DNA of 36,378 nucleotides from an uncultured bacterium (GCA_905214875.1 CAJMNR010000037.1:1-36378); one strand, 5' to 3'. Numbered from the stretch's first letter, positions 23,835-33,342 are shown. Notes: generated by a model from the sequence alone, not told the origin. Made by a program: numbers and translations.

Positions 23835-25721
23835 ATGAAAAACAGAACTAAAAAATTAGCTACATTGTGTTTATCCATGTCGATGATCGCTTCAATGCTT
23901 TCTGCATGTGGCGGTGACAAGGAATCATCAGGCGATGCAACTACAGCACCAAAAGCAACAGATGCATCTGCAACAGCAACTGCACAAGCAACTGCATCAA
24001 CTACAGATACTTCAAAAGGTTCTACACCACGTAATGAGACGTTATATTTTGCAGGTCAGCAATGGGGCGCTATTACAGACTGGAACCCAATGTCTGCAAA
24101 CTCCAATAACGCCATGGCAATCAACCAAGTTGATTCAGCAAGAACACTTATTTACGAAACATTATTTATGTATAACATGATGGACGGCAGTATGAGACCA
24201 TTACTTGCAACAGAGTATAAATGGAATGATGATCAAACAGAATTAACAGTAACTCTTAACAAAGATGCAAAATGGAGTGATGGAACGGCTGTAACAGCAG
24301 CAGATATTGCATATACATTTGATTGTCATGTTAAGTACAAATCTGCACAAGGAAATGACTTCGGTCTATTTATCGATAAAGTAACTGCAGTTGATGATAC
24401 TACAGTTAAGTTTACAACAAAGAATACAGATGCAGGAAAACCAAAGAACCCATTAAAAGTTGAACAATACTTAACTCAAGTTTATCAGATGCAAAAAGCT
24501 TATCTTCAAAAAATTGAGAAGAAGAATGGCAATGATGAAAGCAAGATCAAGACTGATACAATGGAAGATTTTGTTGCTTCAGGTCCATATAAGAGATTCT
24601 ACGATGATAACCAAAAGATTGTATTCGAGAGAGATGATAATTATTGGGGACAAGCTGCTTCTATGTGGGGAAAATTACCTGCACCAAAATACATTGCGCA
24701 TACGATCTATGCTGATAATGCAGCAGGTCAGACAGCTTTGACAAAAGGTGAAGTTGATGTTTGTCAACAATTTATTACAGACGTTCAAGATTTATGGTTA
24801 AAAGATAAATTACCAATTTCTACATATATTGACGAAGAACCATACAGCATTTGTACTTGTATGCCATCATGTTTCTTCAATACAGAGAGGGAAGGCTTAG
24901 ATCAAGTAGCTGTTCGTAAAGCAATCGCTATGGCAACAGATTTTGATCAAATCAATTCTTCTGCAATGACTCATCAATCACCAACATTTAGTGATGTTCC
25001 ACGTAGTTTAATGAATCCTACTGATCCTGAACAAGAATTAGTAGATCAGGATGCACTAAAAGAAGTTCAATGGAAGAATGCAGATGTCGAGGGTGCTAAG
25101 AAGCTTCTTGATGATGCTGGTATCAAAGATACTGATGGTGATGGTATCCGTGAATATAATGGTAAAAAATTATCATACAAAGCTGAATGTCCATCAGGAT
25201 GGTCTGACTGGAATTCAATTCTTACAATCGTAGCAGATGCTGGTAAGAAGATTGGTATTGAAATCAATACTTACTTCCCAGATGCTGATACTTACTATGA
25301 TGATTTCACAAACGGTAAATTCGACATTTGTATGTGGTCCTCAACTGGTGCTGGTAGATCAAATCCATGGCAACGTGCTATGTTCTACTTCTCTAAAGAC
25401 TATGCAGAAATCAAGAAAGGTAACTGGAGTGGTAACTTCGGTCACTACATCAATGATAAGGCAAATGAGATCCTTGAAAAGATTCCTTTAGAGAAGGATA
25501 AAACTAAATTAAAAGAATATTATACTGAATTAAGTAAGATTTGGTTAACGGAAGTACCTTCATTTGCTTTAACTTACAGACCTGAGAAATTCCATATTGT
25601 TAATGAAAGTGTTTGGACTGGATTCCCAGAACAGGGAGATGAAAGTCAGATTCCTCCAACAGACTGTACAGATGGATATGGTATCGCAGCTCTTTATAAT
25701 ATTACTAATACACAACAATAA
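23835..25721 (+). CDS. ABC importer substrate-binding lipoprotein, family 5
   Basis: A 628-aa extracellular solute-binding protein of the Opp/Dpp family (SBP_bac_5). The signal peptide ends in the lipobox LSAC, with Cys25 lipidated. A Thr/Ala/Ser linker covers about 30-65. The mature domain contains ATEYKWNDDQTELTVTL, KWSDGTAVTAADIAYTF and the calcium-loop-like DTDGDGIREYNGKKL near 430. Family 5 proteins bind peptides, and in Thermotoga and other fibre degraders also cello- and manno-oligosaccharides. Flanking GH3, CE2 and GH42 genes favour a sugar ligand here. The start at 23835 follows GGAGGGAG; a longer frame from 23790 would place this site inside the coding region. It is the first gene of the five-gene importer and is separated from the permeases by a stem-loop. 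Confidence 0.92.
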   Translation: MKNRTKKLATLCLSMSMIASMLSACGGDKESSGDATTAPKATDASATATAQATASTTDTSKGSTPRNETLYFAGQQWGAITDWNPMSANSNNAMAINQVDSARTLIYETLFMYNMMDGSMRPLLATEYKWNDDQTELTVTLNKDAKWSDGTAVTAADIAYTFDCHVKYKSAQGNDFGLFIDKVTAVDDTTVKFTTKNTDAGKPKNPLKVEQYLTQVYQMQKAYLQKIEKKNGNDESKIKTDTMEDFVASGPYKRFYDDNQKIVFERDDNYWGQAASMWGKLPAPKYIAHTIYADNAAGQTALTKGEVDVCQQFITDVQDLWLKDKLPISTYIDEEPYSICTCMPSCFFNTEREGLDQVAVRKAIAMATDFDQINSSAMTHQSPTFSDVPRSLMNPTDPEQELVDQDALKEVQWKNADVEGAKKLLDDAGIKDTDGDGIREYNGKKLSYKAECPSGWSDWNSILTIVADAGKKIGIEINTYFPDADTYYDDFTNGKFDICMWSSTGAGRSNPWQRAMFYFSKDYAEIKKGNWSGNFGHYINDKANEILEKIPLEKDKTKLKEYYTELSKIWLTEVPSFALTYRPEKFHIVNESVWTGFPEQGDESQIPPTDCTDGYGIAALYNITNTQQ

Positions 25722-25785
25722 GGCGGCCTTTTCGTTAAATCAAAGTACATGAGCACTTTTGCACTAAAAGTTATTAGGTAAAGGT

Positions 25786-25829
25786 AGAAAGAGCCATGTT
25801 TTGAATACCTAAAGCATGGCTCTTTCTTT
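25786..25829 (+). terminator. strong stem-loop between binding protein and permeases
   Basis: A perfect 13-bp stem (25786-25798 with 25815-25827, agaaagagccatg/catggctctttct), extended by inner pairs, is followed by a short T run. It probably acts as a partial terminator or 3' stabiliser, giving more binding protein than permease. No new promoter is visible before the permease gene. Confidence 0.75.
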
Positions 25830-25851
25830 ATGAATATTGTGGGGTGATAAA

Positions 25852-26856
25852 TTGAAAGGGTTGAAAAAATACTATGCACAAAAATTGTTATGGTATTTAG
25901 TGACGTTTATTTTTGCAGTAGCTTTAAATTTCGTGTTGCCACGTTGTATGCCAGGTAATCCTGTTTCAGGTTTGGTTTCTAACGTCGCAATGGGTATGAC
26001 TGATGCTTCAGCAGTTGAAAAGGTTCAACAAGAGTATACAGAAAAATTTGGTTTAAATGATTCTATGTTTACTCAATTTATAAAATGGTCAAAAGCAGCA
26101 ATTCATGGTGATTTTGGCGTTTCATTTAGTCAATATCCAAAAACAGTTTCTACTATTTTGTCAGAATCTGTTGGTTGGACGCTTGCTTTGCAGCTACCAG
26201 CAATTCTTGTTGGTTGGTTCTTAGGAAACCTACTTGGCGCTATTGCGGCGTATATGAAAGGTGTATTTGATAAGGTTATTTTGCCAGTGTTCCTGTTTAT
26301 GAGTAACATTCCTGCATTTGGTATGGCAACAATCTTATTATTCATCTTTGCAATTAAGCTTGGATGGTTCCCTACAAGTAATGCATATGGTTATGATTTG
26401 ATACCAAATGCAAGTTGGACATTTGTTGCTTCCGTATTACATCACTATTGGTTACCATTCTTCTCTATTGTTTTGATTACCATTGGTGGGCAGGCAATTG
26501 GTATGCGTTCTATGTCTATTTATGAATTAAATGCTGATTATGTAAAATATAGCCGTTTCTTAGGTATAAAAGATAGAAAAATCGTTGGATATGTATTTAG
26601 AAATGCAATGCTTCCACAGATAACAGGATTAGCAATGTCAATTGGTACTATGATGGGTGGCGCACTTGTTGCAGAAATCATCTTCTCATATCCAGGCATT
26701 GGATCTACGATGTTATCAGCAATCAGAGGTCAGGATTATCCGTTGATTTCTGCATGTACACTAATTATTACAATCATGGTACTGTTGGCAAATCTTATTG
26801 TTGAAATAATTTATGGATTAATTGATCCAAGAATTAAAGCAGCACAACAAGAATAG
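25852..26856 (+). CDS. Opp/Dpp-type ABC permease, first subunit
   Basis: A 334-aa inner membrane permease of the OppB/DppB type with six predicted helices. TM1 is at about 12-30. PGNPVSGLV and the external segment EKFGLNDSMFTQFIKW precede the core. The EAA loop that contacts the ATPase is YSRFLGIKDRKIVGYVFRNA. The C-terminus VEIIYGLIDPRIK is typical. The start is taken as TTG at 25852, 7 bases after GTGGGG (GGGGTGAT pairs well with 16S rRNA); no ATG is better placed. It is followed after 11 bases by the second permease. Confidence 0.9.
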   Translation: MKGLKKYYAQKLLWYLVTFIFAVALNFVLPRCMPGNPVSGLVSNVAMGMTDASAVEKVQQEYTEKFGLNDSMFTQFIKWSKAAIHGDFGVSFSQYPKTVSTILSESVGWTLALQLPAILVGWFLGNLLGAIAAYMKGVFDKVILPVFLFMSNIPAFGMATILLFIFAIKLGWFPTSNAYGYDLIPNASWTFVASVLHHYWLPFFSIVLITIGGQAIGMRSMSIYELNADYVKYSRFLGIKDRKIVGYVFRNAMLPQITGLAMSIGTMMGGALVAEIIFSYPGIGSTMLSAIRGQDYPLISACTLIITIMVLLANLIVEIIYGLIDPRIKAAQQE

Positions 26857-26867
26857 GGGGAGATTTT

Positions 26868-28118
26868 ATGAAAAATATGATAAAACAGGTATTCCATTCC
26901 CCTAAGTTTATTGTGGGATTTGTGATTTTTATGATTATTTTACTAACGGTATTGATTTATCCGGTAATAGTTACAGATGATCCTCTTGACATGATAGGTA
27001 ACGGAAGTTTCTTTGAGCCGGGAACTTATGTCAACATCGAAGAGGTAGTAGACTCCGAACAATATAAGCTACATATTGATGCAACAAATAAGAAAATTGA
27101 AAAGAATTTAGATAGTGCAACAAGAGAGGACATGAAGACTTGGCTTACAACATATGGTGGAGTTGATGCTTCTCAAATTGATACATCAGATGCGACTGCT
27201 TTAATGCAACTTTGGACAGAGAAATATTCAGAAGATATTAAAATGCAAGGAATTACTTCTGCAAAGAAAAAGTATTATAAACGTCTGGCTGAAACAATTG
27301 CCTCAATTGTAAATGATGAGGAATTGACAGTAGCCACAAAAGATGCAGAGTCAGGAGAGTTGAAAGAGAAAACGAAGCTTGATTCTAAATCATTTGCTCG
27401 TGTTTCAGGGATTACGAACAAAAGAGTATTCATTTTAGGTACTGATAACTTTGGCCGTGACGTGCTCACTGAGTTAGTAGCGGCTACAAAGACATCATTA
27501 AAGATTGGTTTTGAAGCTGGTATCATTGCAACTCTTGTTGGACTGATCTTAGGTCTTATTGCAGGATATGTTGGCGGAATAACTGATGATATCATCATGT
27601 TTATTACAAACTTGTTTACTGTAATTCCATCCTTTGTCATCTTGATTTTGATTTCTTTCAGTTTAGGTGATGCTAATAGAGGGGTAGGAATGGTAGCGTT
27701 TATTATAGGTGTTACGTCATGGACGTGGACAACCCGTTCGGTACGTTCTCAAGTAATTTCATTACGTAACCGTGACCATGTTAATCTATCAAAGCTTTCA
27801 GGACATAGTATGTGGAGAATTATGTTTGCCGATATTTTGCCATATATCGCATCTTATGTTGTTATGGCATTCATCTTGCAGATTTCTACAGCAATCTTGT
27901 CAGAAGCACAATTATCTATGATCGGTCTTGGACCAGCAACTGCGAAGAACGCAACATTAGGCTTGATGATGAACTGGGCAATGCAATATACAGCTCATTT
28001 GAACGGTTCTTGGTGGGCATACTTCCCAGTTATTCTGGTAATTGCTTTGATTTCATTCTCTCTAAACTTGATGAATACTGGGCTTGATCAGGTATTTAAT
28101 CCACAGCTGAGAGATTAG
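26868..28118 (+). CDS. Opp/Dpp-type ABC permease, second subunit, with long external insertion
   Basis: A 416-aa permease of the OppC/DppC type, which usually has about 300 residues. TM1 is at about 13-34. The family motif FILGTDNFGRDVLTEL begins only near 188, so about 150 residues lie outside the membrane between TM1 and that motif, against about 40 in usual members. The insertion is helical and charged (NKKIEKNLDSATREDMKTW and following). The EAA loop is LSKLSGHSMWRIMFADILP. GGGGGAG before ATG fixes the start. The extra domain may contact the binding protein or the cell wall. Confidence 0.9.
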   Translation: MKNMIKQVFHSPKFIVGFVIFMIILLTVLIYPVIVTDDPLDMIGNGSFFEPGTYVNIEEVVDSEQYKLHIDATNKKIEKNLDSATREDMKTWLTTYGGVDASQIDTSDATALMQLWTEKYSEDIKMQGITSAKKKYYKRLAETIASIVNDEELTVATKDAESGELKEKTKLDSKSFARVSGITNKRVFILGTDNFGRDVLTELVAATKTSLKIGFEAGIIATLVGLILGLIAGYVGGITDDIIMFITNLFTVIPSFVILILISFSLGDANRGVGMVAFIIGVTSWTWTTRSVRSQVISLRNRDHVNLSKLSGHSMWRIMFADILPYIASYVVMAFILQISTAILSEAQLSMIGLGPATAKNATLGLMMNWAMQYTAHLNGSWWAYFPVILVIALISFSLNLMNTGLDQVFNPQLRD

Positions 28119-28129
28119 GAGGTGACGGT

Positions 28130-29137
28130 ATGGGAAAAACAATGTTAGAAGTAAGAGACCTTAAGACAAAGTATGTAACAAGATTTCACGAGGATGTATA
28201 TGCCGTAGATGGTGTTTCATTAAAGATTGAAGAGGGAAAATCTTTGGGAATTGCCGGTGAGTCTGGATGCGGTAAATCAACATTAGCGTTAAGTTTAATG
28301 GGTTACTATTTCGCGCCGCTGCATTATATAAGTGGAGATATCATTGTGGATGGAACGAATATTTCAGGTATGAAACCAAATGATGTTCGTAGAAAAATAT
28401 TAGGAAATGAGATTGCCTACATACCGCAGGCAGCAATGAATGCGTTAAATCCAACTCAAAAGATTATTAGTTTTGTGGAAGACGTTATTCATGCACATGA
28501 TCCTAAAGTTTCAAAGAAAGATATTTATGATATGGCAAAGGAGAGGTTTGCAATACTAGGCCTTCCAGAGCAAGTGCTACACAAACATGCAGTTGAGTTA
28601 TCTGGTGGTATGAAACAAAGAACAGTAATCGCTATTTCTACGATTCTTTCACCAAAGGTATTAATTGCAGATGAACCTTCTAGTGCATTAGATGTTACTT
28701 CTCAAAAGATGGTTATTAAAATGATGAGAGAGTTAATGGAGAAAGGATTTATTAAATCTATGATCTTCATTACGCATGAACTTCCATTACTATATAATGT
28801 TACGGATGAAATTATGGTTATGTATGCTGGACAGATTGTCGAGCATGGAACTGCAAAAGAAATGGTATTTGATCCGTTACATCCATATTCCAAAGGTTTG
28901 ATGGGATCTATCATCGTTCCTGAGGCAGGTACGAGAGAGAATAAGTTAACTGCTATTCCAGGTACGCCTCCAAACTTAAAGAAACCACCAGAAGGATGTC
29001 GTTTTGCAGATCGTTGCAAATATGCAGTGGATTCTTGTAAGACTCATAAGATTGCTGAAGTGGATGCCGGAAATGGTAGAATGTATCGTTGTTATATGTC
29101 TCAAGAAAAATTGAAGGAGGTGTATGATAATGACTAA
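28130..29137 (+). CDS. Opp/Dpp-type ABC ATPase, first subunit (DppD-like)
   Basis: A 335-aa ATPase. Walker A is GESGCGKST (about 43-51), the Q-loop lies in AYIPQAAMNALNP, the signature is LSGGMKQR, and Walker B is VLIADEPSSALD with switch His in FITHEL. The C-terminal oligopeptide-transporter domain has the cysteine set CRFADRCKYAVDSC followed by YRC, which in DppD-type subunits binds an iron-sulfur cluster. AGGAGGTGA overlaps the previous stop, 7 bases before the ATG. It overlaps the next ATPase gene by 8 bases. Confidence 0.93.
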   Translation: MGKTMLEVRDLKTKYVTRFHEDVYAVDGVSLKIEEGKSLGIAGESGCGKSTLALSLMGYYFAPLHYISGDIIVDGTNISGMKPNDVRRKILGNEIAYIPQAAMNALNPTQKIISFVEDVIHAHDPKVSKKDIYDMAKERFAILGLPEQVLHKHAVELSGGMKQRTVIAISTILSPKVLIADEPSSALDVTSQKMVIKMMRELMEKGFIKSMIFITHELPLLYNVTDEIMVMYAGQIVEHGTAKEMVFDPLHPYSKGLMGSIIVPEAGTRENKLTAIPGTPPNLKKPPEGCRFADRCKYAVDSCKTHKIAEVDAGNGRMYRCYMSQEKLKEVYDND

Positions 29138-29942
29138 GAATGCTGAAATGTGTCTTGAAGGAAAAGGAATCACTAAGGTTTTTGGTTATGGAGCAACAAA
29201 AACAGTTGCTGTTGATCATGTAGATTTTCAATTTCATAAAGGGGAAATTATTTCAATCGTTGGTGAGTCAGGAAGTGGGAAGACAACCCTTTCAAAAATG
29301 CTCTTAGGATTAATTAATACAACCGAGGGAGAGATTCTATTTCAAGGTAAAAAAAGGGATATTAGCAGTAGAGCAAAGAAGAAAGAATATTGGAAAGGGA
29401 TTCAGGCAATTTTCCAAGATCCTTTCTCAAGCTATAACATGTTTAATAAGATAGATTCTGTTTTATTAGATTGTATTAATATGCGTGGAGGAAAAGGACT
29501 TTCATCGAAAGAAAAATTTGACATGATGACGGAGGCGTGTAGCTTTGTAAACTTAAAATTCGCTGAGCTTACGAATAAGTATCCTTTTGAGTTATCAGGT
29601 GGTCAGATGCAACGTCTGATGATTGCCAGAATCTTTCTTTTGAGACCACAGATTCTTTTGGCAGATGAGCCAACATCTATGATTGACGCATGTTCAAGAG
29701 CAACCATCCTTGATATGCTTTTGAAGTTAAGAGATGAGATTAACATGACTGTTATTTTCATTACTCATGATATTGGATTAGCATATTACATATCGGATTC
29801 TGTTTATATTATGGAGCACGGAAAGTTTGTAGAGCATGGTACAGCAGATGATGTAATTATTAGTCCAAAGGCTGACTATACAAAACGTTTAATCAGTGAC
29901 GTACCAAAGATTTACGAAGAGTGGGATTTGACAACAGTTTAA
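29130..29942 (+). CDS. Opp/Dpp-type ABC ATPase, second subunit (DppF-like)
   Basis: A 270-aa ATPase that pairs with the preceding subunit. Walker A is GESGSGKTT (about 46-54), the Q-loop lies in IFQDPFSSYN, the signature is LSGGQMQR, Walker B is LLADEPTSMID (Met-Ile where most have Ala-Leu) and the switch His is in FITHDI. It ends soon after the core and lacks the C-terminal Cys-rich domain. Of two in-frame ATGs, 29130 lies 9 bases after AGGAGG, whereas 29124 has only 3, so 29130 is chosen. A terminator follows. Confidence 0.92.
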   Translation: MTKNAEMCLEGKGITKVFGYGATKTVAVDHVDFQFHKGEIISIVGESGSGKTTLSKMLLGLINTTEGEILFQGKKRDISSRAKKKEYWKGIQAIFQDPFSSYNMFNKIDSVLLDCINMRGGKGLSSKEKFDMMTEACSFVNLKFAELTNKYPFELSGGQMQRLMIARIFLLRPQILLADEPTSMIDACSRATILDMLLKLRDEINMTVIFITHDIGLAYYISDSVYIMEHGKFVEHGTADDVIISPKADYTKRLISDVPKIYEEWDLTTV

Positions 29943-29974
29943 ATTACGCTTGTAATTTAATATTTATAGAATCA

Positions 29975-30011
29975 AGGGTGTCATGTTTGTTGGGATGTGG
30001 CACCTTTTTTT
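29975..30011 (+). terminator. intrinsic terminator of importer operon
   Basis: The stem ggtgtcat/gtggcacc (29977-29984 with 29997-30004, two G-T pairs) is followed by seven T. A smaller hairpin AAATTAC/GTAATTT lies at 29941-29958, just after the stop. Confidence 0.82.
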
Positions 30012-30161
30012 CAGTTACATGAGAAAAATAAATATAATTTAATGCATGAAATTAAAGGGAATAATTGGTAAAAAATGCTTGACGTAGTAGCAAAATAAGT
30101 CTTATTCTATATATACAAATAAGTGTTTTAAGTCTTTTAGATTATGGGAGAGGGTGCTTGG

Positions 30162-30686
30162 ATGCGTGAAAAGACTATATTGGTTAAACCGTCATTAGAG
30201 TACAAACGTGATGCAATTAACTTCATGGATGAATGCCTTGAATTAGATGATGTTGTTCATGGTGGAGGGGGAATTGATATTTGCTCTACTTATGAGAAAT
30301 GGTTAGTGTTTCTTGCGCAGAAATCAAAGAAAGAGACACTTCCTAAAGGGTATGTTCTTTCTGAAACATGGTTTGCAGTTCCAGAAGGTGATGATAAGAT
30401 TTTAGGAATCGTAGACATTCGGAAGGAACTGAATGAAAAACTTAGTTGGGGCGGTGGTAATATAGGATTTAGCATTCGGCCTCATATGCGTGGAGAAGGT
30501 TATGGAGTTCAGGTCTTAAACTTGGCAATTGAGCGATGCAGGGAATTGAATATGGAGAAGGTGCTGTTAACATGCGAAGAGGAGAATTTAAGGGCAGCAC
30601 GTACGATTATGTCATGTCATGCGATGGAAGAAGAAAATGCTGAGGCTATGGCAGAAGGCTTTCGTAGATTTTGGATCTTTCTATAG
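30162..30686 (+). CDS. GNAT-family N-acetyltransferase
   Basis: A soluble 174-aa acetyltransferase. The acetyl-CoA-binding motif is RPHMRGEGYGVQVLNLAIE (about 107-125), preceded by the beta4 strand GNIGFSI and followed by VLLTCEEENLRAARTI, the usual GNAT motif B. The substrate is unknown. The start at 30162 follows GGGAGAGGG with 7 bases; the in-frame ATG at 30144 precedes that site. TTGACG at 30079 with TATTCT 18 bases on could be its promoter. Its place between importer and GH42 does not define its role. Confidence 0.85.
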   Translation: MREKTILVKPSLEYKRDAINFMDECLELDDVVHGGGGIDICSTYEKWLVFLAQKSKKETLPKGYVLSETWFAVPEGDDKILGIVDIRKELNEKLSWGGGNIGFSIRPHMRGEGYGVQVLNLAIERCRELNMEKVLLTCEEENLRAARTIMSCHAMEEENAEAMAEGFRRFWIFL

Positions 30687-30726
30687 ATGGCGTATTACTA
30701 CTAGAATTCGTATGCTAAATGGGGTA

Positions 30727-30735
30727 TGCTATTGT
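30727..30735 (+). promoter_or_regulatory. extended -10 promoter of DUF5662 gene
   Basis: TGCTATTGT (TGn plus TATTGT) lies 20 bases before the ATG-proximal region. The flanking bases ggtatgctat match those of the CLC promoter at 13083-13092. Confidence 0.4.
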
Positions 30736-30755
30736 AATAGTTAGGAGGTCAAAAT

Positions 30756-31298
30756 ATGTTACTAAAGAATCTATATGGTCATTTTGTGACAATAACAAAA
30801 CACAGGCACCTTGTAATGCAGCATTGTTTTCGTGTTGGTTTGTATAAGCAAGGTTTGTTACATGACTTATCAAAATATTCTCCTAAGGAGTTTATCAGTG
30901 GGGTAAAGTATTATCAAGGGTATCGTAGTCCAAATTCTGCGGAGCGAGAAGTGGTTGGATATTCTGATGCATGGTTGCATCATAAGGGAAGGAATAAACA
31001 CCATATGGAATATTGGATTGATTATCCGTTAGATGATTCCGATGGAATGATCGGTATGGAGATGCCAGTGAAATATGTTGTAGAGATGTTTTGTGATCGT
31101 GTAGCAGCAAGCAAGAATTATAATAAAGATAAATATACGGATCAGGATGCACTACAGTATTATTTGAAGCGAAGGCATCATTATATCATACATCCTAAAT
31201 CAGAAAGATTATTACGTCATCTTCTTGTTATGCTTGCAAAGTATGGAGAAGATAAGACGTTTCGATATATTAATACAAAGGTATTGAGGAGAAGATAA
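30756..31298 (+). CDS. DUF5662 family protein (HD-like, His-rich)
   Basis: A soluble 180-aa protein rich in His and Tyr. LLHDLSKYSPKEF (about 34-46) and LHHKGRNKHHMEYW (about 74-87), with an earlier HRH and later His, resemble a metal-binding HD-type helical fold. Such proteins are grouped as DUF5662 and often loosely called catalase in databases; no haem-catalase features are present here. A metal-dependent hydrolase is possible, but the function is unknown. AGGAGG lies 9 bases before the ATG. A strong terminator follows at 31302. Confidence 0.75.
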   Translation: MLLKNLYGHFVTITKHRHLVMQHCFRVGLYKQGLLHDLSKYSPKEFISGVKYYQGYRSPNSAEREVVGYSDAWLHHKGRNKHHMEYWIDYPLDDSDGMIGMEMPVKYVVEMFCDRVAASKNYNKDKYTDQDALQYYLKRRHHYIIHPKSERLLRHLLVMLAKYGEDKTFRYINTKVLRRR

Positions 31299-31301
31299 GA
31301 T

Positions 31302-31340
31302 ATGTCGCACAATTTAATTACAGTTGTGCGACATTTTTTT
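31302..31340 (+). terminator. intrinsic terminator after DUF5662 gene
   Basis: A perfect 11-bp stem (31302-31312 with 31324-31334, atgtcgcacaa/ttgtgcgacat) is followed by seven T. Confidence 0.93.
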
Positions 31341-31380
31341 ATCATTAGAAATAAGGGAGAAAGAGATAGGAGGAAACAAT

Positions 31381-33342
31381 ATGAGAATAGGGGTAGATTA
31401 TTATCCAGAGCAATGGGATAAGAGTTTTTGGGAAGCTGATGCAGATTACATGAAGAAAACTGGTGTGACAACAGTAAGGATTGCTGAGTTTAGTTGGTCA
31501 AGGCTGGAACCTAGAGAAGGGGAATTTGATTTTTCTTGGCTGGATGAAGTTATTTCGTTGTTTGCAGAACGTGGAATAGAGGTTGTATTAGGCACACCTA
31601 GTAATTGTCCGCCTTTGTGGTTATATAAAAAGTATGAGGATGCAATTCAGGTAGATGAGACAAATCATAGGATTGCACTTGGCATACGGGGGCATCGTTG
31701 TTATAACTCACCAAGCTTACGCTATTTTACATATAGAATTGTTGAGAAAATGTGTGCTAGATATGGACAAAATAAGACAGTTATAGGCTGGCAGATTGAT
31801 AATGAGCTAGAGGCGAATTTTTGTCGGTGTAGCTATTGCACAGAGAAGTTTAGGGAGTGGATGAGAAAAAAATATAAGACGATTGATGCGGTAAACAGGG
31901 CATATCAGAATGTCGTATGGAGTGGAGAATATTCTGAATTTGAAGAAATCACACCGCCATTCGGACCATTTAAACATTGGAAGAATCCATCCTTTATGCT
32001 TGATTATAATCGATATGCTTCTGATAGCATGGTTGATTTTGTGGAGTTTCAAGCCAGTATTATTAGACAGAATACAACCAATCAGTTTGTGACAACAAAT
32101 ACATTTATGTGCGAGAATATGCCTGATTTCTATCAAGAATTTAAAGGGCTTGATTTTGTAAGCTATGATAACTATCCGGTAAATATTTTGCCTGAGGACA
32201 AGGAAGAAATCTATAGCCATGCATTTCATTTGGACTTAATGAGAGGAATAAAGAAAAAAAATTTTTGGGTTATGGAGCAGCTTAGCGGGATGGTAGGAAG
32301 CTGGACGTATATGTCTCCAACTCCTAGACCAGGAATGATCAAGGGATATACGATGCAGGCAATTGCCCATGGGGCAGATGCGGTGCTTCATTTTAGGTAT
32401 CGTTCAGCAAAGGGAGGTGCTGAAATGTTCTGGCATGGGCTGATTGATGTGTCGAACAAGCCAGGAAGAAGGTATTTTGAGTTTGCAGATGCTTGTAAAG
32501 AAATTAAGAAATTACAGGAACTTGATGGAACCTATATCAAAAATGAAGTTGCGCTCTTATATAGTCCAGAGGATGAATATGCATTTAAAATTCAGCTGCA
32601 GGAGAAGGAACTTTATTATTATCAGGCATTAAAGGCATTTCATAATGCGTGCACATCCTTAGGAGTTGGAGTCGATGTTATTCATAAGACAGAGAATCTT
32701 GCTGAATATAAGGTCGTTATTGCCCCTACGCTTTTTATTGAAGATAAGAAGGTGACAAGGAAACTATATGAGTTTGTAAAACAGGGCGGAACCTGTATAT
32801 TGACGTATCGTTCGGGAGTTAAAGATGAGAATAATGTATGCATTATGGATGCACTTCCAACGGTATTTAAAGAATTAGCGGGCTGTGAAGTGACCGAATG
32901 CGATGGAATTGGTGAGCGTACTGGACGTATTGCTTGGGAAAATGGGGAGAGCTTTACCTGTAGGACATGGTGCGAACTGCTTGAGCTTAAGGGCGCCAAA
33001 GCGTTAGCTACTTATCAGGACTGCTTTTATGAGAATGTTCCGGCAATTACGAAGAACCACTATGGTGATGGCATGTGCTATTACGTTGGATGTGTTGGAG
33101 AGAGGAACATGTATCGTGAGGTTGTTCAGGCTGCATTTGATGACGCAGGGGTTATCTACGAAACCAATCTGCCATTTGGATTAGAGATTACGAAAAGGGA
33201 AAACGAGATGACGGAATATTTCTTTTATTTTAACAATAGCAACGAAAGAGTATCTGTGGTGTCGAAGGACAATGATGAGAATCAAAAAGAACTTCAACTA
33301 GAGCCATTTGAAATGAAAATTTTATCAAAAAGAAAAGGTTAA
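31381..33342 (+). CDS. glycoside hydrolase family 42 beta-galactosidase
   Basis: A cytoplasmic 653-aa GH42 enzyme that would cleave terminal beta-galactosides from plant galactan or arabinogalactan fragments. The N-terminal TIM barrel begins DYYPEQW. The acid/base is Glu142 in WQIDNELE and the nucleophile is Glu299 in FWVMEQLSG. The structural zinc site is complete: Cys107, Cys148, Cys150 and Cys153 (HRCYN and CRCSYC). The trimerisation-type middle domain and a small C-terminal beta domain follow. The start at 31381 follows AGGAGG; an in-frame ATG at 31324 lies within the preceding terminator. Only 40 bases separate it from that terminator, and no clear promoter is seen, so it may depend on read-through. 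Confidence 0.94.
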   Translation: MRIGVDYYPEQWDKSFWEADADYMKKTGVTTVRIAEFSWSRLEPREGEFDFSWLDEVISLFAERGIEVVLGTPSNCPPLWLYKKYEDAIQVDETNHRIALGIRGHRCYNSPSLRYFTYRIVEKMCARYGQNKTVIGWQIDNELEANFCRCSYCTEKFREWMRKKYKTIDAVNRAYQNVVWSGEYSEFEEITPPFGPFKHWKNPSFMLDYNRYASDSMVDFVEFQASIIRQNTTNQFVTTNTFMCENMPDFYQEFKGLDFVSYDNYPVNILPEDKEEIYSHAFHLDLMRGIKKKNFWVMEQLSGMVGSWTYMSPTPRPGMIKGYTMQAIAHGADAVLHFRYRSAKGGAEMFWHGLIDVSNKPGRRYFEFADACKEIKKLQELDGTYIKNEVALLYSPEDEYAFKIQLQEKELYYYQALKAFHNACTSLGVGVDVIHKTENLAEYKVVIAPTLFIEDKKVTRKLYEFVKQGGTCILTYRSGVKDENNVCIMDALPTVFKELAGCEVTECDGIGERTGRIAWENGESFTCRTWCELLELKGAKALATYQDCFYENVPAITKNHYGDGMCYYVGCVGERNMYREVVQAAFDDAGVIYETNLPFGLEITKRENEMTEYFFYFNNSNERVSVVSKDNDENQKELQLEPFEMKILSKRKG

